Origin: a virus
DNA: 25,392 nucleotides
Virus record (IMG/VR): IMGVR_UViG_3300025889_000868
Span: 1 to 25,392 of that record
Reading direction: 5' to 3' (one strand)
Shown: in pieces, positions 6,661 to 14,193 of the stretch
How positions within the stretch are numbered: the first letter of the stretch is position 1
Layout of the letters: the number at the start of each line of letters is the position of its first letter
Translations under genes and position numbers: made by a program
Notes under the pieces: model-generated
Told to the model about the DNA's origin: nothing
Seen by the model: the letters and a program-made list of their open reading frames with translations, nothing else
Database searches by the model: none

Positions 6661-8289
6661 ATGTCGGATATGAGCAATCTGTACAGAGCTTATTCAGCTG
6701 TACACAATTCTGAAATTAGTAATCAGTTGAATGAGTCGAGAGATCTCATCTCTGGTATGCAGTTCAATCAAATGAATTCAGTTGATCTTCAGGAAGTTGC
6801 TGAAGAGATCTTGGAAGAAATGTTTGAGATGAGTCTTGACATCAATCAGACCTCTGACATCATCACTGATATTCTTAGTGAGTCATTAGAGTTAAGTCAG
6901 TCTAATCTTAAAGCTCAGAAGATTGATTCTCTGGCAGAAGCATTTGATAATGCCCTTGAGAATGGTCATACTGTAGAGAGATTCCTCCAGTATAGACGTT
7001 CCAAGAAAGTTCAAGAGAACTTCCACAATATTTCTAATGAAGAACTTGGAACTAAGAGACTTCATGAAGCTCTGATTGCTCAGAATAGAAAGAACATCAA
7101 GGAAGGTATCCTGTCCCTGGTTGAGAAGAAGGTCAAGGATTCTTCTTACCTTGAGACCAACATGAAGAAGAGACAAGAGAATAACGAGAAGGCCCGTAAG
7201 GATATGGAGAAAATGGGTACTTCAATGAAGAACCCTCACTTCGAAGAAGTTTCCCAGATCCGTAAGGACTGGGCAAGTTCTTACAAATCCATTTATGAGA
7301 AGATGGATCCCGTTGGTCAGGAAGATGGTGATATCGACAACGATGGTGATGAGGATTCCTCTGATAAGTATCTCGCCAAGAGACGTAAAGCCATCGGTAA
7401 GGCTATGGGTAAGAAGAAAGAGAAAGTTAAGGAAGAAGTAGATCCAGAGAAAGCCAAAAAGATTAAGAAAACAATTTCTAATATGGGTAAAGGAAACCCA
7501 CACTATGATGCCAAGAGTGCTGGATCATCTCGCGTAAAAGGTTTTAAGTTTACTCCTGTCAAAGAAGAAACTGAGAATGTAGAAGATTTTGATCAGATGT
7601 TTGATTCTCTGATTGAAGAGGGTTATACAAAGTCTGAAGCTCTTCAGATCATGACTCAGATGGCACTTGATGAGGATTCACGTCGTACCAGCAACAAACA
7701 ACATACTCAACGTGTAAGATCTAACATTAAGTCTTTTGGAAGTAACTATACTCCTCCTAGTAACTATGACCCCGATGCTAATCGTGGTAAAGGAGAAGTT
7801 CTTACTCGTAAGCAGATTGAGAAGAAACGTCGTAAGTCACTTCGTCAAGAAGAAGTAGAACAATACGTTGACTTCCTTATTGATGAGGGATACGATTGCT
7901 CGGATCTTACATGGGAAGATATGTTTGAAGAGTATGAGTCTCTAGATGAGGGTCTCCGTTCTGCTGTTAAGAGACTTCTTGGTAAAAAGGATGCTCCTGT
8001 TGAGAAGAAACCAGAGAGCAGAGGTGAGCAACTTCGTAAGAAGTATAATGTTGGTCCCGAAAGATCCGACACTTCTGCTAAGAGACAGATTCTTGACCGT
8101 ACTCGTGCAAAGGCAGAGAGAGATCAAAAGCAGTATGGTGGATCTAGATATTCTAAGTCTGTTGCAGACAAATCAAAAGCAGCACATGATCGTTATCTGA
8201 AAGGTGGTTATAGTAAGTATGGTGCTGATGATGCGAGAGGTAGTGGAAACAAAGCACGCAAGAGATCTGAGGCACTCAGAAATAAATAA
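6661..8289 (+). CDS. Cyanophage virion protein with Ca-binding-like loop
   Basis: A 542-residue, strongly charged protein behind a late promoter, probably a virion or capsid-internal structural protein; I recognise the style from cyanophage genomes but not a named family. The N-terminal half is helical (VDLQEVAEEILEEMF, 41-55). At residues 224-235 the loop DIDNDGDEDSSD fits the 12-residue EF-hand pattern DxDxDG with D at positions 1, 3, 5, 9 and 12, followed by KYLAKRRKAIGKAMGKKK. Two similar short segments, FDSLIEEGYTKSEAL (314-328) and VDFLIDEGYDCSDL (403-416), suggest an internal repeat. The last 150 residues are rich in Lys and Arg and may bind DNA. The ribosome site is weak. Confidence 0.7.
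   Translation: MSDMSNLYRAYSAVHNSEISNQLNESRDLISGMQFNQMNSVDLQEVAEEILEEMFEMSLDINQTSDIITDILSESLELSQSNLKAQKIDSLAEAFDNALENGHTVERFLQYRRSKKVQENFHNISNEELGTKRLHEALIAQNRKNIKEGILSLVEKKVKDSSYLETNMKKRQENNEKARKDMEKMGTSMKNPHFEEVSQIRKDWASSYKSIYEKMDPVGQEDGDIDNDGDEDSSDKYLAKRRKAIGKAMGKKKEKVKEEVDPEKAKKIKKTISNMGKGNPHYDAKSAGSSRVKGFKFTPVKEETENVEDFDQMFDSLIEEGYTKSEALQIMTQMALDEDSRRTSNKQHTQRVRSNIKSFGSNYTPPSNYDPDANRGKGEVLTRKQIEKKRRKSLRQEEVEQYVDFLIDEGYDCSDLTWEDMFEEYESLDEGLRSAVKRLLGKKDAPVEKKPESRGEQLRKKYNVGPERSDTSAKRQILDRTRAKAERDQKQYGGSRYSKSVADKSKAAHDRYLKGGYSKYGADDARGSGNKARKRSEALRNK
8281..8288 (+). promoter_or_regulatory. Weak late promoter candidate (AATAAATA)
   Basis: This matches NATAAATA but overlaps the last codons of the preceding gene and lies only 23 bases before the ATG at 8304, leaving a leader of a few bases. 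It may be chance from AAT/AAA codons. Confidence 0.35.
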
Positions 8290-8303
8290 TTTCATGAGAC
8301 CCG

Positions 8304-10316
8304 ATGAAAGACGTATTTAAATACTTGAAGGACTCCAGGAAACTCTTGGAGTCCACAACCTCTGAGAGGGCTGCTGAACTTGGTTACGAATATCGTGCTA
8401 GGGGTGTTTGGGGTGACCCAAGGACTGGTAAGAGATATAGGACTGATGGTACTCGTTTCGTAGAGATTCAAGAACCTGAGAAACAAGAGAAAGAACCTAA
8501 AGAACAAGAACCCAAGACTCTTTCTCAATTCAAAAAAGATGCTCTTCAACAGGAAATTCCTCCACAAGAGGAGACACCTTCTGTTGCAGACCAAAATTCA
8601 AGGAATGTTCCTGGTGGACCAACTGAGACTGCAATAAGTTCTGGTGACCAGAAGACTGTTGAGAAACAACTCTCCCGTGGTAGAGAGAATGTTCAAAGTC
8701 CTGAAAGAAAGAAACAGATTGCACAACAGGCATCTGATATTATTGCTCAACTTCAGGCAGAAAAAGAAGCAGAAGAGGTAACCGCTGCAGAAGCTGAAGA
8801 AGAAAAACAGAAACAGTTAGCACAAGATGCAGGTCCTCCAACAAAGGACAAAGAAGATTTCAAAACTATTGATGATGTAATTCAGAAGAACGCTGAAGAC
8901 AATGATGATGAAGGTGAAGAGTTTATTTCTCAAGTCGATAGAATAACTCAAGAAGCCATGTCAAAACTGGGTGAGATGACCACCCGTCAAAATGCAAATG
9001 CTGACAAGAAATTCAAGGTATTAAGAGATACATTAGGTAAGATTGAAGATGTAAATAAACAGAAAGCATTTATCAATGCATTGACACGTGCATTTAGTTA
9101 TACTGGCAGAGTAAATTCTGGTGCAGGTAAGAACGCACTTGGTAAAGTTGATTACGAACTTCTTGAAGCAAATAGACAAAGACTTAAAGAAGGATATGGT
9201 GATGGAAGTCCTGAATCTATCAAAGAGTTTGTAGACTCTACAAGACCTATTGAAGTATCTGATGAGGAGGTAGAAGTATTCTTCGACGCATTACCTACAA
9301 AACTACAGAAAAACTTTATGGGTGCTGGTAAGATCTCTGATTCTTACACTGGACATTCTCTTGGTATTGACAAAGATGGGAATCAGATGAGAGGTAAATT
9401 GAGTGGTAAGACAAATGGTGTCTCCAACGGAAGACTTCGTGGTTTGATGGTTGCAAAATTATTTTTACAACAGGGTGGTAAAGATGGATATACTGGTGCA
9501 GACCTTGACCTGAACGCAACAGATCTGGAACATGTTAGAGGTTTTAATAACAAAGATGATGGTGCTCCTACACAGGAGATGAAAGACCAAAGAGAAAATG
9601 TTGACAACTTTATTCTTACCGCATCAAACCTGAATCAGACTAAAGTTGATAAGAATATGGATGAGTGGTATAATACTGAAGTTGAAAGACTTAAGGACTT
9701 TTCTGATGAGGATTATTTGAAGAGAGATGCCCTTACAGAACAGTCAAATATTGTCAATGATAAAGCCAGACTTGTCAATTCTCTATTCTTTGATGGAGAC
9801 AAATTGTCAGACAATGCCACTTCTGAATTGTTTGATTTATATTCAAATAATGATAGGCAGATGGCAAAGACTATCAATAGTAATATCAACAAATTTGGTA
9901 AAGAGAAGGGCGTCAAGTTACCCAATGTGAAGAGTAGAATGGGTTATGAGATGATCAAGAAACTTGATCTTGGTGGTTACATGAAGAAGAAGTCTGGTAG
10001 AGGTAACCAGGGTAAACTTGATGATAAAATTTACAGTGCATTTGTATCTACATTGATGGATGGAGATGAGGAAGAAAGAGAAAGACTTTCCCAAGTTTGG
10101 AGAGAAGCAAGAGAGTTGGGTAGTCAAGCTGCATTCGATCAACAAAATGATGGTGTAGCTAAGTCAACTTTGATTGATTATTTGAAGAAAAATGGTGGTT
10201 TCGCAGATCGATTCTTACAGAGTAAAGAGTTTAAAAGAATTCTCTCAGAATCTCTTCTTTATGGTAGATATGTGATAGAATCTTTAAGAAGGTCTCTTAA
10301 GGATGTGATGATCTGA
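8304..10316 (+). CDS. Probable packaged virion protein with HNH-like domain
   Basis: A 670-residue protein of the late block. The N-terminus MKDVFKYLKDSRKLLE/S resembles T4 capsid-targeting peptides and has a gp21-protease-like LxE/S site at 14-17. Its first 50 residues also resemble the start of the next gene product: both have MKxxFKxL, an SxxAxxLG stretch and a GxWxDxxGK pattern. A Q/E/P-rich linker and coiled-coil-like helices (about 55-215) follow. Residues 396-450 look like an HNH nuclease: YTGADLDL, DLEHV (His410), GFNNKDDG, NVDNFILTASNLNQTK and K450, in the order of Cas9- or McrA-like HNH folds (YTG...EHI...N..LT...N..K). If active it would nick DNA on injection or during packaging. 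The C-terminus is basic and ends with ILSESLLYGRYVIESLRRSL. Nuclease activity is inferred. Confidence 0.65.
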   Translation: MKDVFKYLKDSRKLLESTTSERAAELGYEYRARGVWGDPRTGKRYRTDGTRFVEIQEPEKQEKEPKEQEPKTLSQFKKDALQQEIPPQEETPSVADQNSRNVPGGPTETAISSGDQKTVEKQLSRGRENVQSPERKKQIAQQASDIIAQLQAEKEAEEVTAAEAEEEKQKQLAQDAGPPTKDKEDFKTIDDVIQKNAEDNDDEGEEFISQVDRITQEAMSKLGEMTTRQNANADKKFKVLRDTLGKIEDVNKQKAFINALTRAFSYTGRVNSGAGKNALGKVDYELLEANRQRLKEGYGDGSPESIKEFVDSTRPIEVSDEEVEVFFDALPTKLQKNFMGAGKISDSYTGHSLGIDKDGNQMRGKLSGKTNGVSNGRLRGLMVAKLFLQQGGKDGYTGADLDLNATDLEHVRGFNNKDDGAPTQEMKDQRENVDNFILTASNLNQTKVDKNMDEWYNTEVERLKDFSDEDYLKRDALTEQSNIVNDKARLVNSLFFDGDKLSDNATSELFDLYSNNDRQMAKTINSNINKFGKEKGVKLPNVKSRMGYEMIKKLDLGGYMKKKSGRGNQGKLDDKIYSAFVSTLMDGDEEERERLSQVWREARELGSQAAFDQQNDGVAKSTLIDYLKKNGGFADRFLQSKEFKRILSESLLYGRYVIESLRRSLKDVMI

Positions 10317-10317
10317 T

Positions 10318-10325
10318 GATAAATA
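10318..10325 (+). promoter_or_regulatory. T4-type late promoter (GATAAATA)
   Basis: The box sits just after the stop of the HNH-like gene and 30 bases before the ATG at 10348, the spacing seen for the other boxes in this block. Confidence 0.65.
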
Positions 10326-10347
10326 CTTCCATGGAATCTGATAAAAG

Positions 10348-11640
10348 ATGAAAAGTTTCTTTAAATTCCTCTCTGAAGCTAGAAGTACCCCTGCATCTGA
10401 GAAGGCTAAAAAACTTGGTTTGGTGAGTGATGGAAGTGGTGGATGGAAAGATAGATCTGGTAAGACTGTTGCACGTACAGTTGGTGGTGAACTGAAGTTT
10501 TCTGAGAGAGGAACTTCTACACCTACCACTGGTGGTGGTCAACAACCTACACAACAACAAAGACAAGAGATTCCTCAACAGAAAAGACCTCAACCTGAGG
10601 AAGAACCCACTGTAAAGAAAGGTGGTGAAGAGGAAGAAGGTGAAGGTAGAGAGAAGAGTGGTAAGACTATAACTCTGGTATTTGGTAGGTTCAATCCTCC
10701 CACTATTGGACATGAGAAACTTCTCAATGGTGCAAAACAAGTTTCTGCTGATGGTGACCTGAGAATCTATCCTTCAAGATCAGTTGATCCTAAGAAGAAT
10801 CCTCTGGATACAAACCAGAAGACAGAACTGATGAAGAAGATGTTCCCTGATCATGCAGATAACATCATTAATGATGAAGGTGTAAAGACAATCTTTGATG
10901 CCTTAAAGATTGCAAATGAAGATGGATATTCAAACGTCAAGATTGTAGTTGGGTCTGATCGTGTTGCTGAGTTTGACAATCTGGCTCAGAAATACAATGG
11001 TGACCTGTATGACTTTGAAGAGATTGATACCATCTCTGCAGGTGAAAGAGATGAAGATGCAGAAGGTGTCTCTGGTATGTCTGCCTCTAAGATGAGAAAG
11101 GCTGCAACAGAAAATGACTTCGATACATTCAGAAAAGGTATTCCCGATACTCTGGATGATAATGCAGCGAAACAGATGATGAATACTGTTCGTAGAGCAA
11201 TGCAGGTTACAACAGAGTCTTGGGCTTTGTGGGAAATTGCACCCAAATTTGATTGGAAAAACCTGAGAGAAAATTATGTTACAGGTAACATCTTTAAAAT
11301 TAATCAGTTGGTTGAGAATCTGAATACAGGATTAGTTGGTAAGATTGTTCGTAGAGGAACCAACTATCTGATCTGTGTCACAGAAGATGACATCATGTTC
11401 AAGTCCTGGATCCGTGATCTCCGTGAATACACAGAGGTAAAGATGGACAGGAAGATGAGAGTGAAGGGTAAACCGAATACCCTTACTGGAACAACAGGTT
11501 ACTTCAAGAATGCAGCTGCTATTACACCTGGATTTGAAAAAGGAGATGATACTAACCTTCAATATGGTGCCAAACCTTACAAAGGACCTAAGACAAATAT
11601 TCGTGAATTCATAAATAGATACAAAAGTAGAAGTCTCTGA
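10348..11640 (+). CDS. Nucleotidyltransferase with capsid-targeting-like N-terminus
   Basis: A 430-residue late protein with three parts. Residues 1-12, MKSFFKFLSEAR, closely match my recollection of the T4 internal protein III start (MKTYQEFIAEAR), which is cut after Glu by the gp21 prohead protease; FLSE/A fits its (L/I)xE/A rule. A P/Q/E-rich linker (about 52-105) leads to a cytidylyltransferase-fold domain (107-290) with VFGRFNPPTIGHEKLL (the [H/T]xGH motif, 111-126), VVGSDR and GMSASKMR, like NMN adenylyltransferase or FAD synthetase. The C-terminal part (about 295-430) includes TGLVGKIVRRGTNYLICVTE, a small beta-rich domain I cannot name. Likely packaged and perhaps injected, where it could modify nucleotides or cofactors. 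The catalytic substrate is unknown. Confidence 0.78.
   Translation: MKSFFKFLSEARSTPASEKAKKLGLVSDGSGGWKDRSGKTVARTVGGELKFSERGTSTPTTGGGQQPTQQQRQEIPQQKRPQPEEEPTVKKGGEEEEGEGREKSGKTITLVFGRFNPPTIGHEKLLNGAKQVSADGDLRIYPSRSVDPKKNPLDTNQKTELMKKMFPDHADNIINDEGVKTIFDALKIANEDGYSNVKIVVGSDRVAEFDNLAQKYNGDLYDFEEIDTISAGERDEDAEGVSGMSASKMRKAATENDFDTFRKGIPDTLDDNAAKQMMNTVRRAMQVTTESWALWEIAPKFDWKNLRENYVTGNIFKINQLVENLNTGLVGKIVRRGTNYLICVTEDDIMFKSWIRDLREYTEVKMDRKMRVKGKPNTLTGTTGYFKNAAAITPGFEKGDDTNLQYGAKPYKGPKTNIREFINRYKSRSL
11610..11617 (+). promoter_or_regulatory. T4-type late promoter (CATAAATA)
   Basis: The box lies in the last codons of the nucleotidyltransferase gene, 37 bases before the next ATG at 11647. Same sequence as the box at 6623 and nearly the same distance to its gene. 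Confidence 0.65.
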
Positions 11641-11646
11641 TCCGTC

Positions 11647-12303
11647 ATGACAAGAAAAAATAGATACTCTAACTGGAGAGAAGATCTTAGAGAAGTTGTG
11701 GACGTAGAACCTAAGACTGATACTGAGGATGAAAAAAAGATTACCGAAAAGAAGGTAAAGAATAAGATTGTTATCAATCCTCCTATGAAGGAAGCCTTTG
11801 AAGAGATTGGTGGTATAATTTTAGAGGTTGTTGAACTGGATGAAGTTCTTGATATGAAGAAGGCTGATATGGGTGAAGTCATTAAGGACTTCCGTAAGTC
11901 TGATGCTCCTCAGTTCAAGGGTAAGTCAAAAGAAAAAAGACGTGAGATGGCCATTGCTGCCAAGTTAAGTGCAGAAGAAGGGTTTGTTCCTCCGTATAAA
12001 GAACTCAAGACTGTCTCCAATGAGAAGGCAAAGAAGAAAGGACGTGAAAGTGGAGTGAGTGAAGCAGCAGAAGATCGTTTGAGGGATATGCGCCAAGAGC
12101 GTGGTGGTGTTGATGGCAATGTAGATTATCGTCGTACTCCTAAGACACCTAATACCAAGAAGTTTGGTACTGGTAAGACCATGGCTCAGAAAGAGATGGA
12201 GAAAAAGTATGGTAAAGGTGCTTCTGTCATGGATTTTGTAAAGGCGGAAATCCGTGCTAAACATGGAAAGGGTGCAATCTTGGATACCAAGAAAAAGAAG
12301 TAA
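11647..12303 (+). CDS. Cyanophage virion-type basic protein
   Basis: A 218-residue, very basic protein. It begins MTRKNRYSNWREDLREVVDV; YSNWRE is a start I associate with cyanophage structural proteins. Residues 86-110 carry a second recognisable motif, SDAPQFKGKSKEKRREMAIA then AKLSAE, also common in cyanophage late proteins. The middle has an acidic-hydrophobic stretch (GGIILEVVELDEVLDM), and the C-terminus (about 150-218) is Lys/Gly-rich, ending DTKKKK. No enzymatic motif is visible. It follows its own late promoter and is probably a minor capsid or neck component, but the exact role is unknown. Confidence 0.65.
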   Translation: MTRKNRYSNWREDLREVVDVEPKTDTEDEKKITEKKVKNKIVINPPMKEAFEEIGGIILEVVELDEVLDMKKADMGEVIKDFRKSDAPQFKGKSKEKRREMAIAAKLSAEEGFVPPYKELKTVSNEKAKKKGRESGVSEAAEDRLRDMRQERGGVDGNVDYRRTPKTPNTKKFGTGKTMAQKEMEKKYGKGASVMDFVKAEIRAKHGKGAILDTKKKK

Positions 12304-12339
12304 TTGATATATAGAGTATAGATACCTTATGAGGTTATT

Positions 12340-12540
12340 ATGCTCGCATTCTTACTTCCACTTGCATCAAAGATTATTACTGATGCTGTAGCCAAGATTC
12401 CTGAAAATGAGGAACTGGGTGAAAAGCTTATCGAAATTTGTCTTGTCATTCTTGGTAAAGCAGTCAAACTGACCAAAACTGATATGGATGATCAACTTCT
12501 TGAGATTGTATCTAAGGCAATTAAAACAAGAGAAGAGTGA
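12340..12540 (+). CDS. Small hydrophobic-helix protein, unknown
   Basis: A 66-residue protein, start supported by GAGG six bases upstream of the ATG. The N-terminus MLAFLLPLASKIITDAVAKI and the segment LIEICLVILGKAVKL are hydrophobic helices, and the rest is charged. A holin-like membrane role is possible, but the second helix is interrupted by charges and the structural context equally suggests a small virion protein. It is followed at once by a strong terminator, so it ends a transcription unit. Confidence 0.6.
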   Translation: MLAFLLPLASKIITDAVAKIPENEELGEKLIEICLVILGKAVKLTKTDMDDQLLEIVSKAIKTREE

Positions 12541-12546
12541 TATTCT

Positions 12547-12570
12547 GGGAGACCCTGTCTCCCTTTTTTT
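12547..12570 (+). terminator. Rho-independent terminator
   Basis: Perfect 7-bp stem GGGAGAC/GTCTCCC (12547-12553 with 12557-12563), a CCT loop and seven T residues. It directly follows the gene ending at 12540. The last T of the run is also the first base of the late promoter TATAAATA. Confidence 0.93.
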
Positions 12571-12577
12571 ATAAATA
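12570..12577 (+). promoter_or_regulatory. Consensus T4 late promoter (TATAAATA)
   Basis: Exact T4 late consensus, fused to the end of the terminator T-run and 41 bases before the ATG at 12611. Termination and late re-initiation are thus placed back to back. Confidence 0.85.
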
Positions 12578-12610
12578 TTTCTATCTAATAAAGTTTATCA
12601 GGAAAAAGAC

Positions 12611-13135
12611 ATGGCACTTTGGGGAAATAATGATGCTGTAGGAACTGGTGGTACAGTGTCCCTTAACTATGCAACTGGTGTAGTAATTGGTAGTGGTACA
12701 ACTTTCGGTGAAACTGGTGCTGCCCAAGAAGGTGACGTTATCCGTTTTGGTAGCAGAACTGGAACATACTTTGGTGATGCTGTTATTGTAAGTATCGCTG
12801 GCACAGAGTCACTTACCATTGGTTCAACAGCTGGTCTCAGTGGTGCTTCTATCGCTGGAACATCATTCCTTGTCTCACAACTTCCTAAGTCCAGCATTCT
12901 GGATTCACACTACAGTGAGTCTGCAACACTCGCTAATGGTTTTGATGCTCTTGTATATGGTACTAACGAAGTATCAACAGAAGCTGAGACTGGAACACAA
13001 TACGAACTGACTCACGGTGGTTGGGTTGGTGTTACTACCTATAACGATAACGAGGGTAACCTGAGAGTTAAGAAAGAAACTCTGGTTGCCATGTCTGGTA
13101 TCACAACGGGTGGTATTGATTATCACACCCCCTGA
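12611..13135 (+). CDS. Cyanophage virion structural protein (beta-rich)
   Basis: A 174-residue protein with a strong late promoter and an AGGA ribosome site at 12600. It begins MALWGNNDAVGTGGTVSLNY, a start I associate with a conserved cyanophage virion protein. The sequence is rich in Gly, Ser and Thr with alternating hydrophobic residues, for example VVIGSGTTFGETGAAQEGDV, which predicts a beta-sheet fold like tail or head decoration proteins. EGDVIRFGSRTGTYFGDAVIV and the following strands look like one small beta-barrel. Of the late genes here it has the strongest expression signals, so it is probably an abundant structural part. The precise location in the particle is unknown. Confidence 0.7.
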   Translation: MALWGNNDAVGTGGTVSLNYATGVVIGSGTTFGETGAAQEGDVIRFGSRTGTYFGDAVIVSIAGTESLTIGSTAGLSGASIAGTSFLVSQLPKSSILDSHYSESATLANGFDALVYGTNEVSTEAETGTQYELTHGGWVGVTTYNDNEGNLRVKKETLVAMSGITTGGIDYHTP

Positions 13136-13141
13136 TAACTG

Positions 13142-13534
13142 ATGATTTTTAATGAATTGAACGAGGAAAACTTCCTCTTATTCGCAATTAAGTATTATGA
13201 AAATCCCCAAGCTTTGACAAAGGAGGATTTTAATAAAGACTTGAATCACTTCAAGTATATTAAAAGACTCCTAAAAAGATATAAGAATAACGGTGAACTG
13301 AAGATACATTTATTGATAAATCATTTTATTATTTTGTATAATATCTTTGGTGATGCCGCTACTCCTATGTTGTTTTATAAAATTGAAAGAGATCTATGGT
13401 CTACCATAAAGACGTTCATTGTTTTTATGGATAAATTACCAGAGTATCCTCATACTTATGTTCATGATATTGAGTTGGATCAAAGGTGCCTAAAAGAACT
13501 GGAGAAAATTTCTAATGGACAAGGACAAGATTGA
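13142..13534 (+). CDS. Conserved phage protein, unknown
   Basis: A 130-residue, mostly helical protein starting six bases after the previous stop. It has many Phe, Tyr, Leu and Lys residues (NFLLFAIKYYENPQALTKED, YIKRLLKRYKNNGELKIHLL) and the core LINHFIILYNIFGDAATPML. T4-like phages have small helical proteins of this type near the neck and scaffold genes, but I cannot name the family. It overlaps the next gene by 20 bases, which suggests co-translation. Confidence 0.65.
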   Translation: MIFNELNEENFLLFAIKYYENPQALTKEDFNKDLNHFKYIKRLLKRYKNNGELKIHLLINHFIILYNIFGDAATPMLFYKIERDLWSTIKTFIVFMDKLPEYPHTYVHDIELDQRCLKELEKISNGQGQD

Positions 13535-13838
13535 TAGGTTTGTAGATGCATTTCGTACTGCAATGTATAATGAGTTCAGTGTCAATGAGGAAGGTATGGT
13601 GGCAAATCCTCCTGGGGGATCTGGTGGATTTTCTGGGTCCTCCAATGCTGCTGGTCCTACTGCTGGTTATGACCCCATTATGAAGTTGGACGGTAGAAAC
13701 AAATATGTCAAGAAAGCCATCAAAGATTTGATGGATAGAAAGAAGAAGAGGGAAGATAAAAGGGCCATGAAGAAGGCATTAAACTATAATCCCTATTTCA
13801 AACCGTTCAATGGATCAGGTAAAGGTAGCACTAATTGA
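13515..13838 (+). CDS. Small basic phage protein, probably structural
   Basis: A 107-residue protein. After a helical start (MDKDKIDRFVDAFRTAMYNE) comes a Gly/Ser/Pro-rich segment, NPPGGSGGFSGSSNAAGPTA, then a Lys/Arg-rich helix (KKAIKDLMDRKKKREDKRAM) and a short tail. Low-complexity glycine linkers like this are frequent in cyanophage virion proteins. It overlaps both neighbours, so the three genes 13142-14190 form one translationally coupled set read from the late promoter at 12570. Confidence 0.62.
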   Translation: MDKDKIDRFVDAFRTAMYNEFSVNEEGMVANPPGGSGGFSGSSNAAGPTAGYDPIMKLDGRNKYVKKAIKDLMDRKKKREDKRAMKKALNYNPYFKPFNGSGKGSTN

Positions 13839-14190
13839 ACAAAAACTTGATGACCTCAAACCTATCATTGTCAAACTTGACAGTGCAATAGAGAAATTAA
13901 GTGAGGTAAATATATCAGTTAGCAGAATGCTTGCTGTCCATGAAGAAAGAATATCAAAACAAGAAGAGATTGACACTGTACTCTTTGCAAAGATTGACAA
14001 ACTCCGTGATAAAATGGACACAGATCATGACAGTGTGTTGTCAAGACTTCGTGGATTAGAGAAGAGAGTTTGGATGGTTGTTGGTGGATTGACAGTTCTG
14101 TCATTCACTGTAAATTCTCCATTGGTTGCAAAATTCTTGACAATATCCTCTCAACCACCTACAATAGAGAGAGGTTCCCTCCCTGATTGA
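13810..14190 (+). CDS. Coiled-coil protein with C-terminal membrane segment
   Basis: A 126-residue protein. Residues 1-90 form a long heptad-type coiled coil (LIEQKLDDLKPIIVKLDSAI, EERISKQEEIDTVLFAKIDK). A hydrophobic segment WMVVGGLTVLSFTV then follows, and a short polar tail ends SLPD. The layout resembles small phage membrane-anchored coiled-coil proteins sometimes called XhlA-like or holin-associated; I cannot decide between a lysis and a structural role. Its 3' end contains a strong sigma70-type promoter for gp61. Confidence 0.62.
   Translation: MDQVKVALIEQKLDDLKPIIVKLDSAIEKLSEVNISVSRMLAVHEERISKQEEIDTVLFAKIDKLRDKMDTDHDSVLSRLRGLEKRVWMVVGGLTVLSFTVNSPLVAKFLTISSQPPTIERGSLPD
14137..14165 (+). 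promoter_or_regulatory. Sigma70-type promoter for gp61-nrdA-nrdB
   Basis: TTGACA at 14137-14142, a 17-base spacer and TACAAT at 14160-14165. The predicted start near 14172 is about 20 bases before the gp61 ATG. It would give these replication genes early or middle expression independent of the late block just upstream. Confidence 0.65.
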
Positions 14191-14193
14191 TTA

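Noticed and set aside
10297-10740. 147-codon minus-strand frame over the nucleotidyltransferase start
   Set aside because: Antisense to a convincing protein; Ser/Thr/Leu-rich translation without motifs.
12340-12540. Holin assignment for the 66-residue protein
   Set aside because: Only one convincing hydrophobic stretch and a late structural context; no lysis partner next to it.
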